The notes beneath the pieces were generated by a model. It was not told the origin of the DNA, did not search any database, and saw only the letters and a list, made by a program, of their open reading frames with translations. From assembly GCF_000814845.2 (NCBI RefSeq), contig NZ_CP010431.2, forward strand, positions 5,146,001 to 5,210,000: 64,000 bases of DNA, given 5' to 3'. Origin of the DNA: Pandoraea sputorum. GTDB lineage: Bacteria; Pseudomonadota; Gammaproteobacteria; Burkholderiales; Burkholderiaceae. Below, piece after piece: positions 48,704-58,270 of this stretch; positions within the stretch are counted from its first letter, which is position 1; each line of letters starts with the position of its first letter. The translations under genes and the position numbers were made by a program.

Positions 48704-49636
48704 ATGAAAGCTCGCATTCTTGTTACCGGCGCGACCGGGTTTATCGGCCGCCATATCGTGGACGCGCTCGCCGCCAGCGACTGGGCGGAGCCTGTCGCTG
48801 CGTCGCGCCGTCCGGGTGCGGGCATGCGCGTGGTCGACGCGTTGTCTGCTGCCTCGCTGGCCGAAGCGCTCGCCGATGTCGACGGTCTGGTGAACTGCGT
48901 CGCCGGGTCACCGGAGACGATCGTGGCGAATGCCCGCGCGTTGCGTCAGGCACTGGACGCACGCAGCACGCCGCTGCCTGTCGTCTATTTCAGCTCGATG
49001 GCAGTGTATGGCGTTGCCGAGGGGCACATCGACGAATCTGCAGCACTCGCAGGAGCGAGTCCCTACGGCATGGCCAAAGTGGAAGCCGAGCAGGCGCTGG
49101 CGGGTCTGCCGACGGTGACGGTGTTGCGTCCGGGATGTGTGTACGGAGGCGGCAGCCCGCAATGGTCCGCACGCATCGCCGAACTGCTGCGCGCAGGCCG
49201 CCTCGGCGACCTCGGCGCCGCAGGCGACGCGCATAGCAACCTCGTGCACGTGGACGACGTCGTGAAGGTCGCGCTGAACGCACTGCGCAACCCGGCCGCA
49301 GGTGGGCACGCCTACAACCTCGCCATGACCGGCTCGCCGCGCTGGAACGAGTACTTCACCGCGTACGCGATGGCGCTGGGTGCGACGCCCGTGAAGCGCA
49401 TCGGCGGACGTCGGCTGAAGATCGAAACGAAGCTCGTCGCCCCGGCGCTGAAGATCGCCGAAATCGCGGGACGAAAGATCGGTGTGAAGGGATTGCCTGC
49501 GCCGTTGCCGCCGTCGCTCGCACGTCTGTGGCAGCAGGACATCGTGCTGGACGGCAGCCGCGCGGAAAAGACGTTCGATCTGTCGTGGACGCCCTGGCGC
49601 GATGCGGTTCAGGCGGAAGCAGCGCGCGACCGGTAA
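48704..49636 (+). CDS. NAD-dependent epimerase/dehydratase
   Basis: 310 residues of the extended SDR group: GATGFIGRHIVDAL at residues 8-21 and catalytic SSMAVYG plus YGMAK (Tyr/Lys pair), then LRPGCVYG. It lacks a clear substrate signature and has a shortened C-terminus, as in reductases of furanose or heptose sugars. Co-directional with and close behind the GMC gene. Its stop lies 42 bp from the convergent wzx stop. Confidence 0.87.
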   Translation: MKARILVTGATGFIGRHIVDALAASDWAEPVAASRRPGAGMRVVDALSAASLAEALADVDGLVNCVAGSPETIVANARALRQALDARSTPLPVVYFSSMAVYGVAEGHIDESAALAGASPYGMAKVEAEQALAGLPTVTVLRPGCVYGGGSPQWSARIAELLRAGRLGDLGAAGDAHSNLVHVDDVVKVALNALRNPAAGGHAYNLAMTGSPRWNEYFTAYAMALGATPVKRIGGRRLKIETKLVAPALKIAEIAGRKIGVKGLPAPLPPSLARLWQQDIVLDGSRAEKTFDLSWTPWRDAVQAEAARDR

Positions 49637-49678
49637 GACGGTCGCTACGACGCGACGGGGGCGTAGCGATCGGTCAAG

Positions 49679-51028
49679 TCAACGACGTGACAGCCGCCCC
49701 GCCGTCCACCGCCAGAGCGCCGCGAACGGCGACACGCCGAGCAAGCGGCGTGCGGCCCATGCGGCGGCGGCACCGTTCACGGCAATCGCCAGCGACGCCG
49801 CAACCGACGCGCCGACACTGCCGCCCATCGGCGTGAGCGCGGCCAGACCCACGAGCAGCACCACAACCGACACCACGTTGATACGCATCAGCGCGCGCGT
49901 ATGTGCCGTCATGCCGAGCAATTCTGGCATCGCGGTGAAACACGCGGCAGCGATCTGACCGAGCGCAAGTACGCGCAAGGCGCTCGCGCCATCGTCGAAC
50001 CCGTGACCGAACAGCCCCAACAGGAACTGCGGAATGACGAGCATGCCGAGCGTCACCGGCAGCGCCAGACACAACACCAGGCCGATGGCCTGCGCCGCAC
50101 TGCGCTCCAGCCCCGGCAGATCCTGACGCGCGTAAAGACTGGCGAATCGCGGTGCAGCCATGCCGGTCACACCGCTGATCAGAATGTTGACGACCAGCGC
50201 CAGACGCCACGCCAACGCGAACAGACCCGTCTCGCGCGACGACGCCACAATCCCGAGCACAATGGCCGGTGCCGATGTGATCAGCAGCTTGGTGAGTTCG
50301 AGCGAGAACAGTGACAGACCCGGCTTGAGCAAGCCGGGAATCGCGCCATGCGGCTCACCCGCAGGCACGTCGCGCAGGAAACGGCGAAGCAGCACCGCAC
50401 CCACCAATGCGGCCACCGTGAAGCTTGCGGCCGTGAGGATCAGCGTATTGACGACTGTCAGCTTGCCCGTCGCCACCAGCGGAATCGCCGCCACGCAGAA
50501 AACCGCAGGCCACAGCCACGAGTAGATCATCTGGCTGAAGCCCACGCGTTGCAATCCCGCGAGCGCACCGGCCACCGCCGCCCCCATGTTCTGCGGGATA
50601 AACGACAGCGCACCCAGCATGAGCGGCACGACAAGCTCCGGCTTTTTCAGGATGTCGTTGGCAAAGAGCGCCGCCCCACCCGCGAGCAGCACCGAGACGG
50701 CCGCCGACGCGATGAACACCTGCATCAGCGCGCGACGGATCGTCGGCCGCACGGCGGCAGACTCACCCGATGCGATGTCCATCGCCAACTGACGCGTGAG
50801 CGCCTGATCCATGCCGAGACGCCCGAAGCCTGCGAGCGCGACCATCGTGCTGAAGACGATGTAGAAGTTACCCGTCTCGACAACGCCCAACGCGGCCGCA
50901 ATGAGCAGGTGAAAGCCGTACCGGCTCGGCAAATCCAGCAGCCGTACGCCGAGGCTGATCACGCTGCCGCGCAGCATCGAAGCCCCGGATTTCGCGGATG
51001 GCGCGGACGTGTTCGGCGTGTCCGACAT
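49679..51028 (-). CDS. wzx: Polysaccharide flippase (Wzx/MATE-like)
   Basis: 449 residues with about 12-14 helices: MLRGSVISLGVRLLDLPSRYGFHLLIAAALG opening (in parts), a GLLKPGLSLFSLELTKLLITSAPAIV central helix, and the polysaccharide-synt family pattern throughout. It flips undecaprenyl-linked repeat units to the periplasm. Last gene of the minus-strand run (export protein, Wzy, GH44, Wzx), one base after the GH44 stop. Confidence 0.88.
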   Translation of the reverse strand: MSDTPNTSAPSAKSGASMLRGSVISLGVRLLDLPSRYGFHLLIAAALGVVETGNFYIVFSTMVALAGFGRLGMDQALTRQLAMDIASGESAAVRPTIRRALMQVFIASAAVSVLLAGGAALFANDILKKPELVVPLMLGALSFIPQNMGAAVAGALAGLQRVGFSQMIYSWLWPAVFCVAAIPLVATGKLTVVNTLILTAASFTVAALVGAVLLRRFLRDVPAGEPHGAIPGLLKPGLSLFSLELTKLLITSAPAIVLGIVASSRETGLFALAWRLALVVNILISGVTGMAAPRFASLYARQDLPGLERSAAQAIGLVLCLALPVTLGMLVIPQFLLGLFGHGFDDGASALRVLALGQIAAACFTAMPELLGMTAHTRALMRINVVSVVVLLVGLAALTPMGGSVGASVAASLAIAVNGAAAAWAARRLLGVSPFAALWRWTAGRLSRR

Positions 51029-51029
51029 C

Positions 51030-52724
51030 TCAGTTCACCGCCTTGCGAAGCACGAATAGCAGAATGCTCTGCGGCGGCAGATCGGCGCGCAGCGTGCTGC
51101 CGGAATAGGTAACGTCTGGCTGACGCGTCAGCTTGTTATCCGCCAGTTGCCAGACTTCGCCCGTGCCCGACGTGGCGAAATTGGCCAGCGAGACGCTAGC
51201 CTGTGCCGCGCGCTCGAGTTGCTTGTTGACGACGACGACAGTCAGCGCACCGTCCTTCGCACGCAATGCCGCGAACGCCGACACCGTATCGGGATCGGGG
51301 ACCGTGGCCGACACGCTGGTCGAGCCGAATTCGCCGCCGTGGTCGTCGTAATTGCGATACAGCTTGATCGCCTTGTAGACCGGCATCGACGGATCGAGCG
51401 TGCCCCAGCGGGTGGCCATATCCAGTTTCTCGCGCCCGAAGATACCGAGGATGTCGGCCTGAGCCGTGGCCCCGTTCATGCGGGTATCCGCGCCCCAGTT
51501 GTACTCCGTGAGCGCGATGGGCGTGCCGGGGTAGTAATACGTATCCACCCACTGACGCATCATCGGAATCAGCGCGACCACGCTATTGATCCACGTCGGA
51601 TCCTTGTAATTCGGATCCCACAGATTGCGCGTCGACTTGTTACGCATGAGCGCGATCTCGGTCGAATTGCCGTCGGCCGGTTCCTCGTACTCTTTGCTCT
51701 GCGGGTAAAAGTGCAGACTGAAGATGTCGACCGGACGACCGGCCTTCTTCCATTGCGTGAGCAGCCACGGAATGTACGGCATGCCGCCCGTCTCGCCCAG
51801 CCGGTCCGGCGCTTGCGCGTAGCCGTGCGTGACCGAATGCTGCTGGTCGAAGCCACTGTACAGATAGCCGTTCCAGCCCCACTCTTCCGGCGCGAGCACC
51901 TTGGCGCCCGGGTCCGCCGTCTTCACCGCACGCGAATACGCAATCACCTTGGCGGCGATCTCACTGGCGTGCGCGCCCGTCGGATGCGAGTTGTTGTGGA
52001 TCAACTGCCACAGACTCGGCTCGTTATCCATCGCGTAGTACTTCACACCGCCCGCGCGCGCCGGGCCGAACTGCTGGACCAGTGCTGTCACACGCGCCTG
52101 CTGGCTCGCGGGATCGTCGGGCACGGTAGCGTCGTCCGGATCGTTCTTCACGAGTGTGCCGTCGCGCAGAATGCCGTTGCCCGCGTCGGTCATGCCGTCC
52201 ACGTCGTGGTTCTGCTGCGGGCCGTACTTGGCAATGGAGAAGCTGGCCAGCCGGTCGCGCGAGCGCGAGAGCGTGGCCACACGGCCGAGCATGGAGATGG
52301 TGACGATCGGCTGCGCACCGGCGGCCTGCGTCAACGCGACGAAACGGTCGCCGAACTGATCGTTGATGTCCGCCGGATTGACCGGCAGGCTCTCGTAATA
52401 CCAGTCGCGACCGGCGTTACGCGCATCGAGCCGCCAGTTGTACGCCGACGCACTGTTACCGCCCGAGCGGTTCAGCGGCGCGCGCAGATCCTGCAACATC
52501 GCCGTCGTACCGAAGTTGATGCCGTAGATCAGCGGACTGATCGGATGCCGGTTGGCCGCCGCGTCCACGGCGATCTCCACGGGCAGCGGTCCGCCGGGCG
52601 TGGCTTTGGTGCACGCGGCGCACGACAGCATCACGCCCGCGACCGCAAGCTGAATCAGACGGGGAATGACGCGGCAATACGGGAAAGACTGGGAAGACGC
52701 ACTACGGCGCGGCAACACGCGCAT
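51030..52724 (-). CDS. GH44-family glycoside hydrolase, lipoprotein
   Basis: 564 residues. The start MRVLPRRS leads to a lipoprotein signal (VAGVMLSCAAC, Cys near 38). The catalytic part has the GH44 block YGINFG, NRSGGNSASAYNW and DARNAGRDWYYES; the acid/base Glu in MDNEPSLW; and the nucleophile Glu in LTEYNWGAD. A beta-sandwich C-terminus follows. GH44 enzymes cleave beta-1,4-glucans and xyloglucan. The lipobox and locus place it in the periplasm or outer membrane, trimming or releasing polymer. It overlaps the wzy end by 23 bp and precedes wzx by 1 bp. Confidence 0.86.
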   Translation of the reverse strand: MRVLPRRSASSQSFPYCRVIPRLIQLAVAGVMLSCAACTKATPGGPLPVEIAVDAAANRHPISPLIYGINFGTTAMLQDLRAPLNRSGGNSASAYNWRLDARNAGRDWYYESLPVNPADINDQFGDRFVALTQAAGAQPIVTISMLGRVATLSRSRDRLASFSIAKYGPQQNHDVDGMTDAGNGILRDGTLVKNDPDDATVPDDPASQQARVTALVQQFGPARAGGVKYYAMDNEPSLWQLIHNNSHPTGAHASEIAAKVIAYSRAVKTADPGAKVLAPEEWGWNGYLYSGFDQQHSVTHGYAQAPDRLGETGGMPYIPWLLTQWKKAGRPVDIFSLHFYPQSKEYEEPADGNSTEIALMRNKSTRNLWDPNYKDPTWINSVVALIPMMRQWVDTYYYPGTPIALTEYNWGADTRMNGATAQADILGIFGREKLDMATRWGTLDPSMPVYKAIKLYRNYDDHGGEFGSTSVSATVPDPDTVSAFAALRAKDGALTVVVVNKQLERAAQASVSLANFATSGTGEVWQLADNKLTRQPDVTYSGSTLRADLPPQSILLFVLRKAVN

Positions 52725-54048
52725 GGAGACTCCGGGGGACGGCACGACGGTCGAAGCCACCCACACGCCACACGTAGACGAAGATCGCCAGAATCACGGC
52801 GGTCTCACCCGGGGCGAGCGTTGGCGGATAGAAGAAGGACACCAGCAGCACGAAGAGCAAATAGTCGTACAGCGCGCCGAGGAAATCGTCCTCGACTTCC
52901 ACACGCAAGCGCCGATAGAAAAACAGTCCGCGCAACTGGAAACACAGAATGACGAACGCGCCGATCAGCCCGTACTCGAACACGATCCCGAGCCACGTAA
53001 TGTCGGCGAGGAAGAAGAAGTGGTGGAAATACGTGGTCAGCGTGTCGCCGCTCGCCGGGCTGATCGTACCTACGCCGAAGAGCCAGCGCAGCGAATCGTT
53101 GCCGAGAAAGCGTGTTGCGAGCAGCGCCGAGATGCGGCGCGTATCGAAGCCGGTTTCCGCATTGGCGCTAAAGATGGTCGCGAGATATCCCATCGAGAAC
53201 ACGCCCACCAGCACAATCGGCGCCACAAGCATCAGCCCGATGCGCGCACGCGGGCGCGCCCACACGAACGTGTTGATGACGAGCACGCCCATGATGCCGA
53301 TGGCGAGCGCGCGTGATTTCACGATCAGCAGCGCTACCGCCAGACAGATCAGCACGCTGACCAGATAGCCGACATGGCGCTCGAAGAACGCGCGGCGATA
53401 GCAGAAAAACAACAGAATGAACGGGAAGTACATCGACATCCGGATGCGATGTCCGCGACTGTCGTTTGTGAAAAACGGTGCTTGTCCGAAAACGTAGGTT
53501 TCCTTGTACCAGTCCGCAGGCACCAGCAGCCACATGAGAATCAGCGCACCGACAATGACCGCGCCGAGAATCACGAAACTGCGTCCCAACTCATGCAGCG
53601 TGGGCTTGAGCATGAGCAGCAGCGCGAGAAAGGAAAAGAAATACAGAATCGGCAACAGCTTCACCTGCGCCGTCACGCTGGTGAAGAAACTCTCGTGGAA
53701 ATAAATCACCGCCGCAAAGCTCGGCACCAGCACAAGCCACGCGAAGCTCAGCAACACCTGGCGCGTGATCGGAAAACGCGGCTGACTGCCGAGTCGCAGC
53801 ACGAGCGGCAACGTCAGAATCGGGAACGCCTTGGAGAGCGCCCACAACGGGTACAACGCCGTGATGTAGTGGAACGTCTGGCCGAACAGCGGGAGCAGCG
53901 CCACGAGAATGCCGACGACGAACGTGCGCGGCAAGCCACCCGAGAAGACTTCCGGCACGTCGTCGACTAAGTCGATCGTGCTGGTCGCGTCGGACATCGC
54001 ACCGGAGGTGGCGGGCTTCATTTCGAGAGAGGGCTGCGCAGCTGTCAC
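52702..54048 (-). CDS. wzy: Wzy-like polysaccharide polymerase
   Basis: 448 residues with 11-12 helices and one large periplasmic loop between helices (about 300-345, TGFDTRRISALLATRFLGNDSLRWLFGVG). That loop resembles the O-antigen-ligase/Wzy loop. The start at 54048 is one of three Met codons in the first 18 residues (54021 and 53997 are alternatives). The coding context between the export protein and the flippase makes it the probable polymerase. Sequence-level identity is low, as is usual for Wzy. Confidence 0.8.
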   Translation of the reverse strand: MTAAQPSLEMKPATSGAMSDATSTIDLVDDVPEVFSGGLPRTFVVGILVALLPLFGQTFHYITALYPLWALSKAFPILTLPLVLRLGSQPRFPITRQVLLSFAWLVLVPSFAAVIYFHESFFTSVTAQVKLLPILYFFSFLALLLMLKPTLHELGRSFVILGAVIVGALILMWLLVPADWYKETYVFGQAPFFTNDSRGHRIRMSMYFPFILLFFCYRRAFFERHVGYLVSVLICLAVALLIVKSRALAIGIMGVLVINTFVWARPRARIGLMLVAPIVLVGVFSMGYLATIFSANAETGFDTRRISALLATRFLGNDSLRWLFGVGTISPASGDTLTTYFHHFFFLADITWLGIVFEYGLIGAFVILCFQLRGLFFYRRLRVEVEDDFLGALYDYLLFVLLVSFFYPPTLAPGETAVILAIFVYVWRVGGFDRRAVPRSLHARVAAP

Positions 54049-54146
54049 GAAGCGGTTGAAATCGGTAAGTAGACTTGACGGGTTTGCACTGCGAACTCGA
54101 CAACATCAGCCGTCGCGAACATCGTGCGACGGCTGACCTCAGGCGA

Positions 54147-54863
54147 TCAGAAGCTACGAGCGCCGTTGATGTCGTAGTTGACGTTCTTGTTGAACGGCAA
54201 TGCCTTGTTGATGTACTGGTCGACCCACAGATCCACTTCGGCGATGGACGACTTCGGCACAAAGATAGTGTCGTTCGATTGCAGAACGATGTCTTGCGCC
54301 GGATCGCCTTGCTGCGTGAGTGTCTTGATGTCGACGGTGCGCAACATCGGACGGCCGTCCGGGCTGCGGCGAATCAGCACGACTTCGCCGGTACGTGCGG
54401 TGTCGAGCAAACCTTGCGCGGTGATGATCGCCTGCATCACGCTCATGCCCGGCGTGAGTGCGAGTTCACCCGGCTTGCCGACTTCACCACCGACGAAGAC
54501 GTGCGCAGCGGTTTGCGTGACGGCGACCATCGCCATCGCGTTGGCCGTCATGTGGTTGTTCGCAAGCGCTCGGTTGACCGTATCGCCGAACTGCGCGAGC
54601 GTCTGTCCGGCCGCAGGCAGATTGCCCGCGAACGGCATGGCGACGGTGCCGTCAGGGGCCACACGGCCCTTGTAGTTGAGTTCGATGTTGAAGGGCAACA
54701 CGACAGAAATGTCGTCACCAGGCAACAACTTGTACGGACTCGGCGTGGCGTCGACCCACGTCGCGAAGCGATCAGGTTGTTGGTATTTGGTGTCGACCCA
54801 GGTGTGGGAGCAGGCCGTCAGCGTCATCAGCGCCAGTACGCAGGCCGGGCGGAGCATATTCAT
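54147..54863 (-). CDS. Polysaccharide export protein (short Wza/GumB-like)
   Basis: 238 residues: lipoprotein signal MNMLRPACVLALMTLTAC (Cys18), the export domain (YKLLPGDDISVVLPFNIELN) and an SLBB domain (GGEVGKPGELALTPGMSVMQAI). Much shorter than E. coli Wza (about 360-380) and close to GumB of the xanthan locus, lacking the C-terminal outer-membrane helix barrel. It should pair with the Wzc/GumC-like protein encoded divergently at 55069. First gene of the wzy-GH44-wzx run. Confidence 0.88.
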   Translation of the reverse strand: MNMLRPACVLALMTLTACSHTWVDTKYQQPDRFATWVDATPSPYKLLPGDDISVVLPFNIELNYKGRVAPDGTVAMPFAGNLPAAGQTLAQFGDTVNRALANNHMTANAMAMVAVTQTAAHVFVGGEVGKPGELALTPGMSVMQAIITAQGLLDTARTGEVVLIRRSPDGRPMLRTVDIKTLTQQGDPAQDIVLQSNDTIFVPKSSIAEVDLWVDQYINKALPFNKNVNYDINGARSF

Positions 54864-54894
54864 GGGACAGATGGCACGAGGCCGAGGTGGTTTC

Positions 54895-55000
54895 ACGGTT
54901 TGGACCGTACTCTAGTGCACTTCTGCCGTCTCGCCAAGCACGATAAATCAGCGTCAGATTTACGATAATGCCCGATTTAGGGGGACTTTAAGGGGACTTT
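54895..55000. promoter_or_regulatory. Divergent control region of the export operons
   Basis: Between the export and Wzc-like genes (54864-55068). It holds an inverted repeat, ACGGT-N4-ACCGT (54895-54908), just before the export gene. It also holds a direct repeat, GGGGACTTT twice at an 11-bp period (54981-54989 and 54992-55000), 70-90 bp before the Wzc-like gene. Both sit where activator sites would act. Confidence 0.45.
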
Positions 55001-55068
55001 CTTGCGTAAGATATGCGCCTTGAAACCATCAACCATCGCCGGGCAACCTTTCCGCTTCTTGCATCCCT

Positions 55069-57249
55069 ATGGCAATTACGACTAGAACAAGGCCTGACCG
55101 GCACGCCGCGGTCGTCGACGTGACGATCCGGGACTACCTCAACACACTTTTTTACTACCGCAGGATCGCAACGACGGTGTTCCTCGCCATCGTGGCGCTC
55201 GGTGTGCTCGTTGCACTCTTCGTGCCGATTCCGTATCGCGCACAAGCCACACTGCTTGTGCTCAATGCGGGGTATTACGACCAGACCAACAATCCGAACG
55301 GTGGCGTATCGCTGCAACCGCCACCGGGCCAGCTCAATGGCGTGGAAGCGCAGATTCTGTCGAGTCCGGAATTGCATCGCGACGTCATTCTCTCGAAGCT
55401 CGGACCGGGTGCGACGGCCAGCGACATCGACCGCGAATTGCAGAACTTCGAGAAGCGTCTGCACATCGAGCAGAACGATCTCGCGAACACGATCACGCTG
55501 ACGTATTCGGATACGGACCCGAAAGCCGCCGCCGATGCGCTGGCTCGCTTGCTCGACAAGTACTTCCGTCAGCGCGCATCGATCTTCACGCAAGGCCGCG
55601 TCAATCTGCTGGTCAGCCAGCGTGACGACGTAGGCAAGCAACTCGACAAGGCTGACGGCGATCTGCTCGCGTTCCAGAAGAAGCACGGCATCGTGAAGAT
55701 CGACGATCAGACGTCGCGCGCCGTGCAGCTCGAGTCGCAACTGGTGCAGCGCAAGCTCGAAACCGATGCGAAGCTCGCGCAGGACCGCAGCGAACTGAAG
55801 TCGTTGCAATCGTCGACGAAGGATGTCCGCACTACGATTCCGATCTACACGGACGACTCCGAAACCAGCCGTGCGATCAACATTCTGCAAGGCTCGCTGA
55901 GCGAACTCGAGAACAAACGTGCGGACTTCGCGTCGCGCTACATGGCGACGTCGCCGTTCGTCGTGCAGCTCGACAAGCAGATCGCCGACATGCGCGCGAA
56001 TATCGCGAAGCAGCGTCAGGAAATGATGACGGCGACGCGCATGGGGCATAACAACTACTTCGACGTCGTGCAGGAACGTCTGGCCGTGCTGAACGCCAGC
56101 ATTGCCGGTGGCGTCGCACAGCAGAGCGCGCTCGAAGCTCAGATCAAGGAAACGCGCGACAAACTGCAAGGCATGAGCGACGTGTCGAGCCAGCTCAGCC
56201 AATTGCAGGCGCGTCGCGACATTCTTGCCGACAGCTTCAAAGAGCGCTCGCGTCAGGTCGAACTCGCCCGCGTGCAGCAGGGTCAGGTCAGCCAGATCAA
56301 CGGCACCAACGTGCGCGTGATTCAGGCGCCGTTCCCGCCGTCGCAACGCAGCGTCTCGGCCAGCCTGCTGATCGCCGCATCGATTGCCGCAGGTTTGCTG
56401 ATCTCCGCGCTGACGGTGCTGATCATGTCGAGCCTGCGCGAGACGTTCCTCAGCCCCGAACAAGTCGAGCGCGCCCTGCTATTGCCGGTGGTGAACGCCC
56501 CGGTGTTGCTGGGCGGCGATCGTCGGGGAGCCACGGCCGCAGGTGCGGCGGGCGGTGTCGGCGCGAACGTCGAACCGGCTTACGCGCGGCCTGCGCATCT
56601 GGCTTATGGCCGCATGATTGCTGCGATCAACAGCAGCACGGACAGCGTCGCCAAGGTTGTCATGGCGTTGTCCACCGGTAAGAACGACGGTCTATCTTCG
56701 GTCATACAGGGCCTGACCAGCGAACTCGAACATCGCTCCGGCAAGCCGATTCTCATTCTCGACATCGCGTCCACGCCGGATTCGCCGATGTATGGCAAGC
56801 CGAATGCGCAGGGTCTGCTGGAGTGGCCGTCGAACGGTGGCAGCGGCACGGCCAGCGTCGACGCAGTCAAGCCGACTGGCACCGACGAATCGAGCGTGCT
56901 GGCCGATCTGACTTTCACCCGTGTCGATGGTCACAATATTGTCGTGGCGCAGCCTCACAGTGGCGCGGTGCCGTCGTCGTGGCAACTGGTCACGCGTCTG
57001 TTCGATGCCCTGCGTGAGTCGCACGACTACATCGTGGTCCATGCACCGCCGTCGAGCCAGTCGTTCACCGGCATCGAAAACGCCCCGCTGGCCGACGCTA
57101 CGGTGCTGGTCGTGCGCGCGGAAGCCACGCGCAAGCCGGTCATCGCCGGGCTCAAGGCGCAGGTCGAAGACGCCGGTGGCCGTCTGATCGGCGTGGCGCT
57201 CACGCATCGTCGCGGATATATTCCGAGCTTCATCTACCGGTTCTTCTAG
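55069..57249 (+). CDS. Wzc/GumC-like chain-length protein with degenerate kinase domain
   Basis: 726 residues: a Wzz-type N-domain with TM1 (about 33-52), a long coiled-coil periplasmic part (about 130-420), TM2 (about 445-470), then a BY-kinase-like domain. Its would-be Walker A reads STGKNDGLSS with no GKS/T, Walker A' is DIASTPDSP, and Walker B is replaced by VVHAPPSS. The C-terminus (GYIPSFIYRFF) has only one or two Tyr instead of a cluster. It is likely a polymer-length and export scaffold without ATPase activity, like GumC. First gene of the wzc-DUF6492-acyltransferase run. Confidence 0.88.
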   Translation: MAITTRTRPDRHAAVVDVTIRDYLNTLFYYRRIATTVFLAIVALGVLVALFVPIPYRAQATLLVLNAGYYDQTNNPNGGVSLQPPPGQLNGVEAQILSSPELHRDVILSKLGPGATASDIDRELQNFEKRLHIEQNDLANTITLTYSDTDPKAAADALARLLDKYFRQRASIFTQGRVNLLVSQRDDVGKQLDKADGDLLAFQKKHGIVKIDDQTSRAVQLESQLVQRKLETDAKLAQDRSELKSLQSSTKDVRTTIPIYTDDSETSRAINILQGSLSELENKRADFASRYMATSPFVVQLDKQIADMRANIAKQRQEMMTATRMGHNNYFDVVQERLAVLNASIAGGVAQQSALEAQIKETRDKLQGMSDVSSQLSQLQARRDILADSFKERSRQVELARVQQGQVSQINGTNVRVIQAPFPPSQRSVSASLLIAASIAAGLLISALTVLIMSSLRETFLSPEQVERALLLPVVNAPVLLGGDRRGATAAGAAGGVGANVEPAYARPAHLAYGRMIAAINSSTDSVAKVVMALSTGKNDGLSSVIQGLTSELEHRSGKPILILDIASTPDSPMYGKPNAQGLLEWPSNGGSGTASVDAVKPTGTDESSVLADLTFTRVDGHNIVVAQPHSGAVPSSWQLVTRLFDALRESHDYIVVHAPPSSQSFTGIENAPLADATVLVVRAEATRKPVIAGLKAQVEDAGGRLIGVALTHRRGYIPSFIYRFF

Positions 57250-57267
57250 TCGTCGGTTCAGCCCAAC

Positions 57268-58257
57268 ATGCAACAAATCAGCGCGATTCTGCCGATCAAG
57301 ACACGAGGACGACACTACGCCGACAACATCGGCCGGTGCGACATTCTGTTCTCGTCGCTGCGCCACTTCACGACGCCGTCGCTGTTCCATCGTTTCGTGA
57401 TCATCGTGCCGCACGACGAAGTGGAGGAAGTGCGCGGCTACGCGAAAGCGTGGTCCGACTTCCCCATCGAAGTGATCGACGAATCGCTGTACATGGGCGC
57501 GTTCAACGAGTTCTCGCAGCGTCACCAGATTCGCAACTGGCACCGTCAGCAGATCATCAAGATCAATGCACCGGAGTGGATCGAGACGGAATACTTCCTG
57601 ATCTTCGATCCCGACTGCTTCGCCACCCATCACTTCGATTACGACTCGCTGATCGTCGACGGACGTGCGATTACCCACCTCAAGGGGCGCAGCGTCGAGC
57701 CGTACTACTGGGAAGCGTCGGCCAAGCTGCTCGACGTCGATCCGCACCTGGATCGTGAAGGCGTGTGGTGGACGCCCGCCACGCTCTCGCGCTCGCTGTG
57801 CGTGTCGTTGCAGGAGCGGCTCGAAGCCGTGAACGGCACCGACTGGAAGCGCGTGCTGCTCGCGAACTACGCCATCGACTGGACGGAATACACGCTGTAC
57901 TGGCTCAACGCCGAGCGTGCCGGGCTGCTCGACAAGTACCACACGCAAGCCGTGCCGCCGCAGCGCACGCTGCACGCGGACGAAAGCGTGTGGTTCGCCG
58001 ACAAGATGCAGGAGTGGGACGCCGCCCACTACTTCGCGCCCGAGAGCGACGGCCTGTTTGCCGTAGTTCAAAGCAACACGAAGATCCCGCTCGACCAGGT
58101 GGTGGCGAAGCTCTCGCCGTATTTCCCCATCAAGATTCAACCGTACGACCGCCACGTCGATCCGGTACTCAAGGGCGCCGAGCTATACTCCGCCGTGGTC
58201 CGTAAGGGACTGAAGATGGTCCAGAAGCTGCTGGGCAACGGAACGGGTATCAAGTGA
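57268..58257 (+). CDS. DUF6492-like protein, possible glycosyltransferase
   Basis: 329 residues with a GT-A-like pattern: ISAILPIKTRGRHYADN opening, an alpha/beta core, and a DPDCF acidic motif near residue 115 (a D-x-D-like metal site). No signal peptide or membrane helix is seen. These features and its place between the Wzc-like and acyltransferase genes suggest a sugar-transfer role in EPS assembly. This is an inference; I do not recognise a characterised enzyme. Confidence 0.65.
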   Translation: MQQISAILPIKTRGRHYADNIGRCDILFSSLRHFTTPSLFHRFVIIVPHDEVEEVRGYAKAWSDFPIEVIDESLYMGAFNEFSQRHQIRNWHRQQIIKINAPEWIETEYFLIFDPDCFATHHFDYDSLIVDGRAITHLKGRSVEPYYWEASAKLLDVDPHLDREGVWWTPATLSRSLCVSLQERLEAVNGTDWKRVLLANYAIDWTEYTLYWLNAERAGLLDKYHTQAVPPQRTLHADESVWFADKMQEWDAAHYFAPESDGLFAVVQSNTKIPLDQVVAKLSPYFPIKIQPYDRHVDPVLKGAELYSAVVRKGLKMVQKLLGNGTGIK

Positions 58258-58270
58258 CCGGGGTAGTTTG

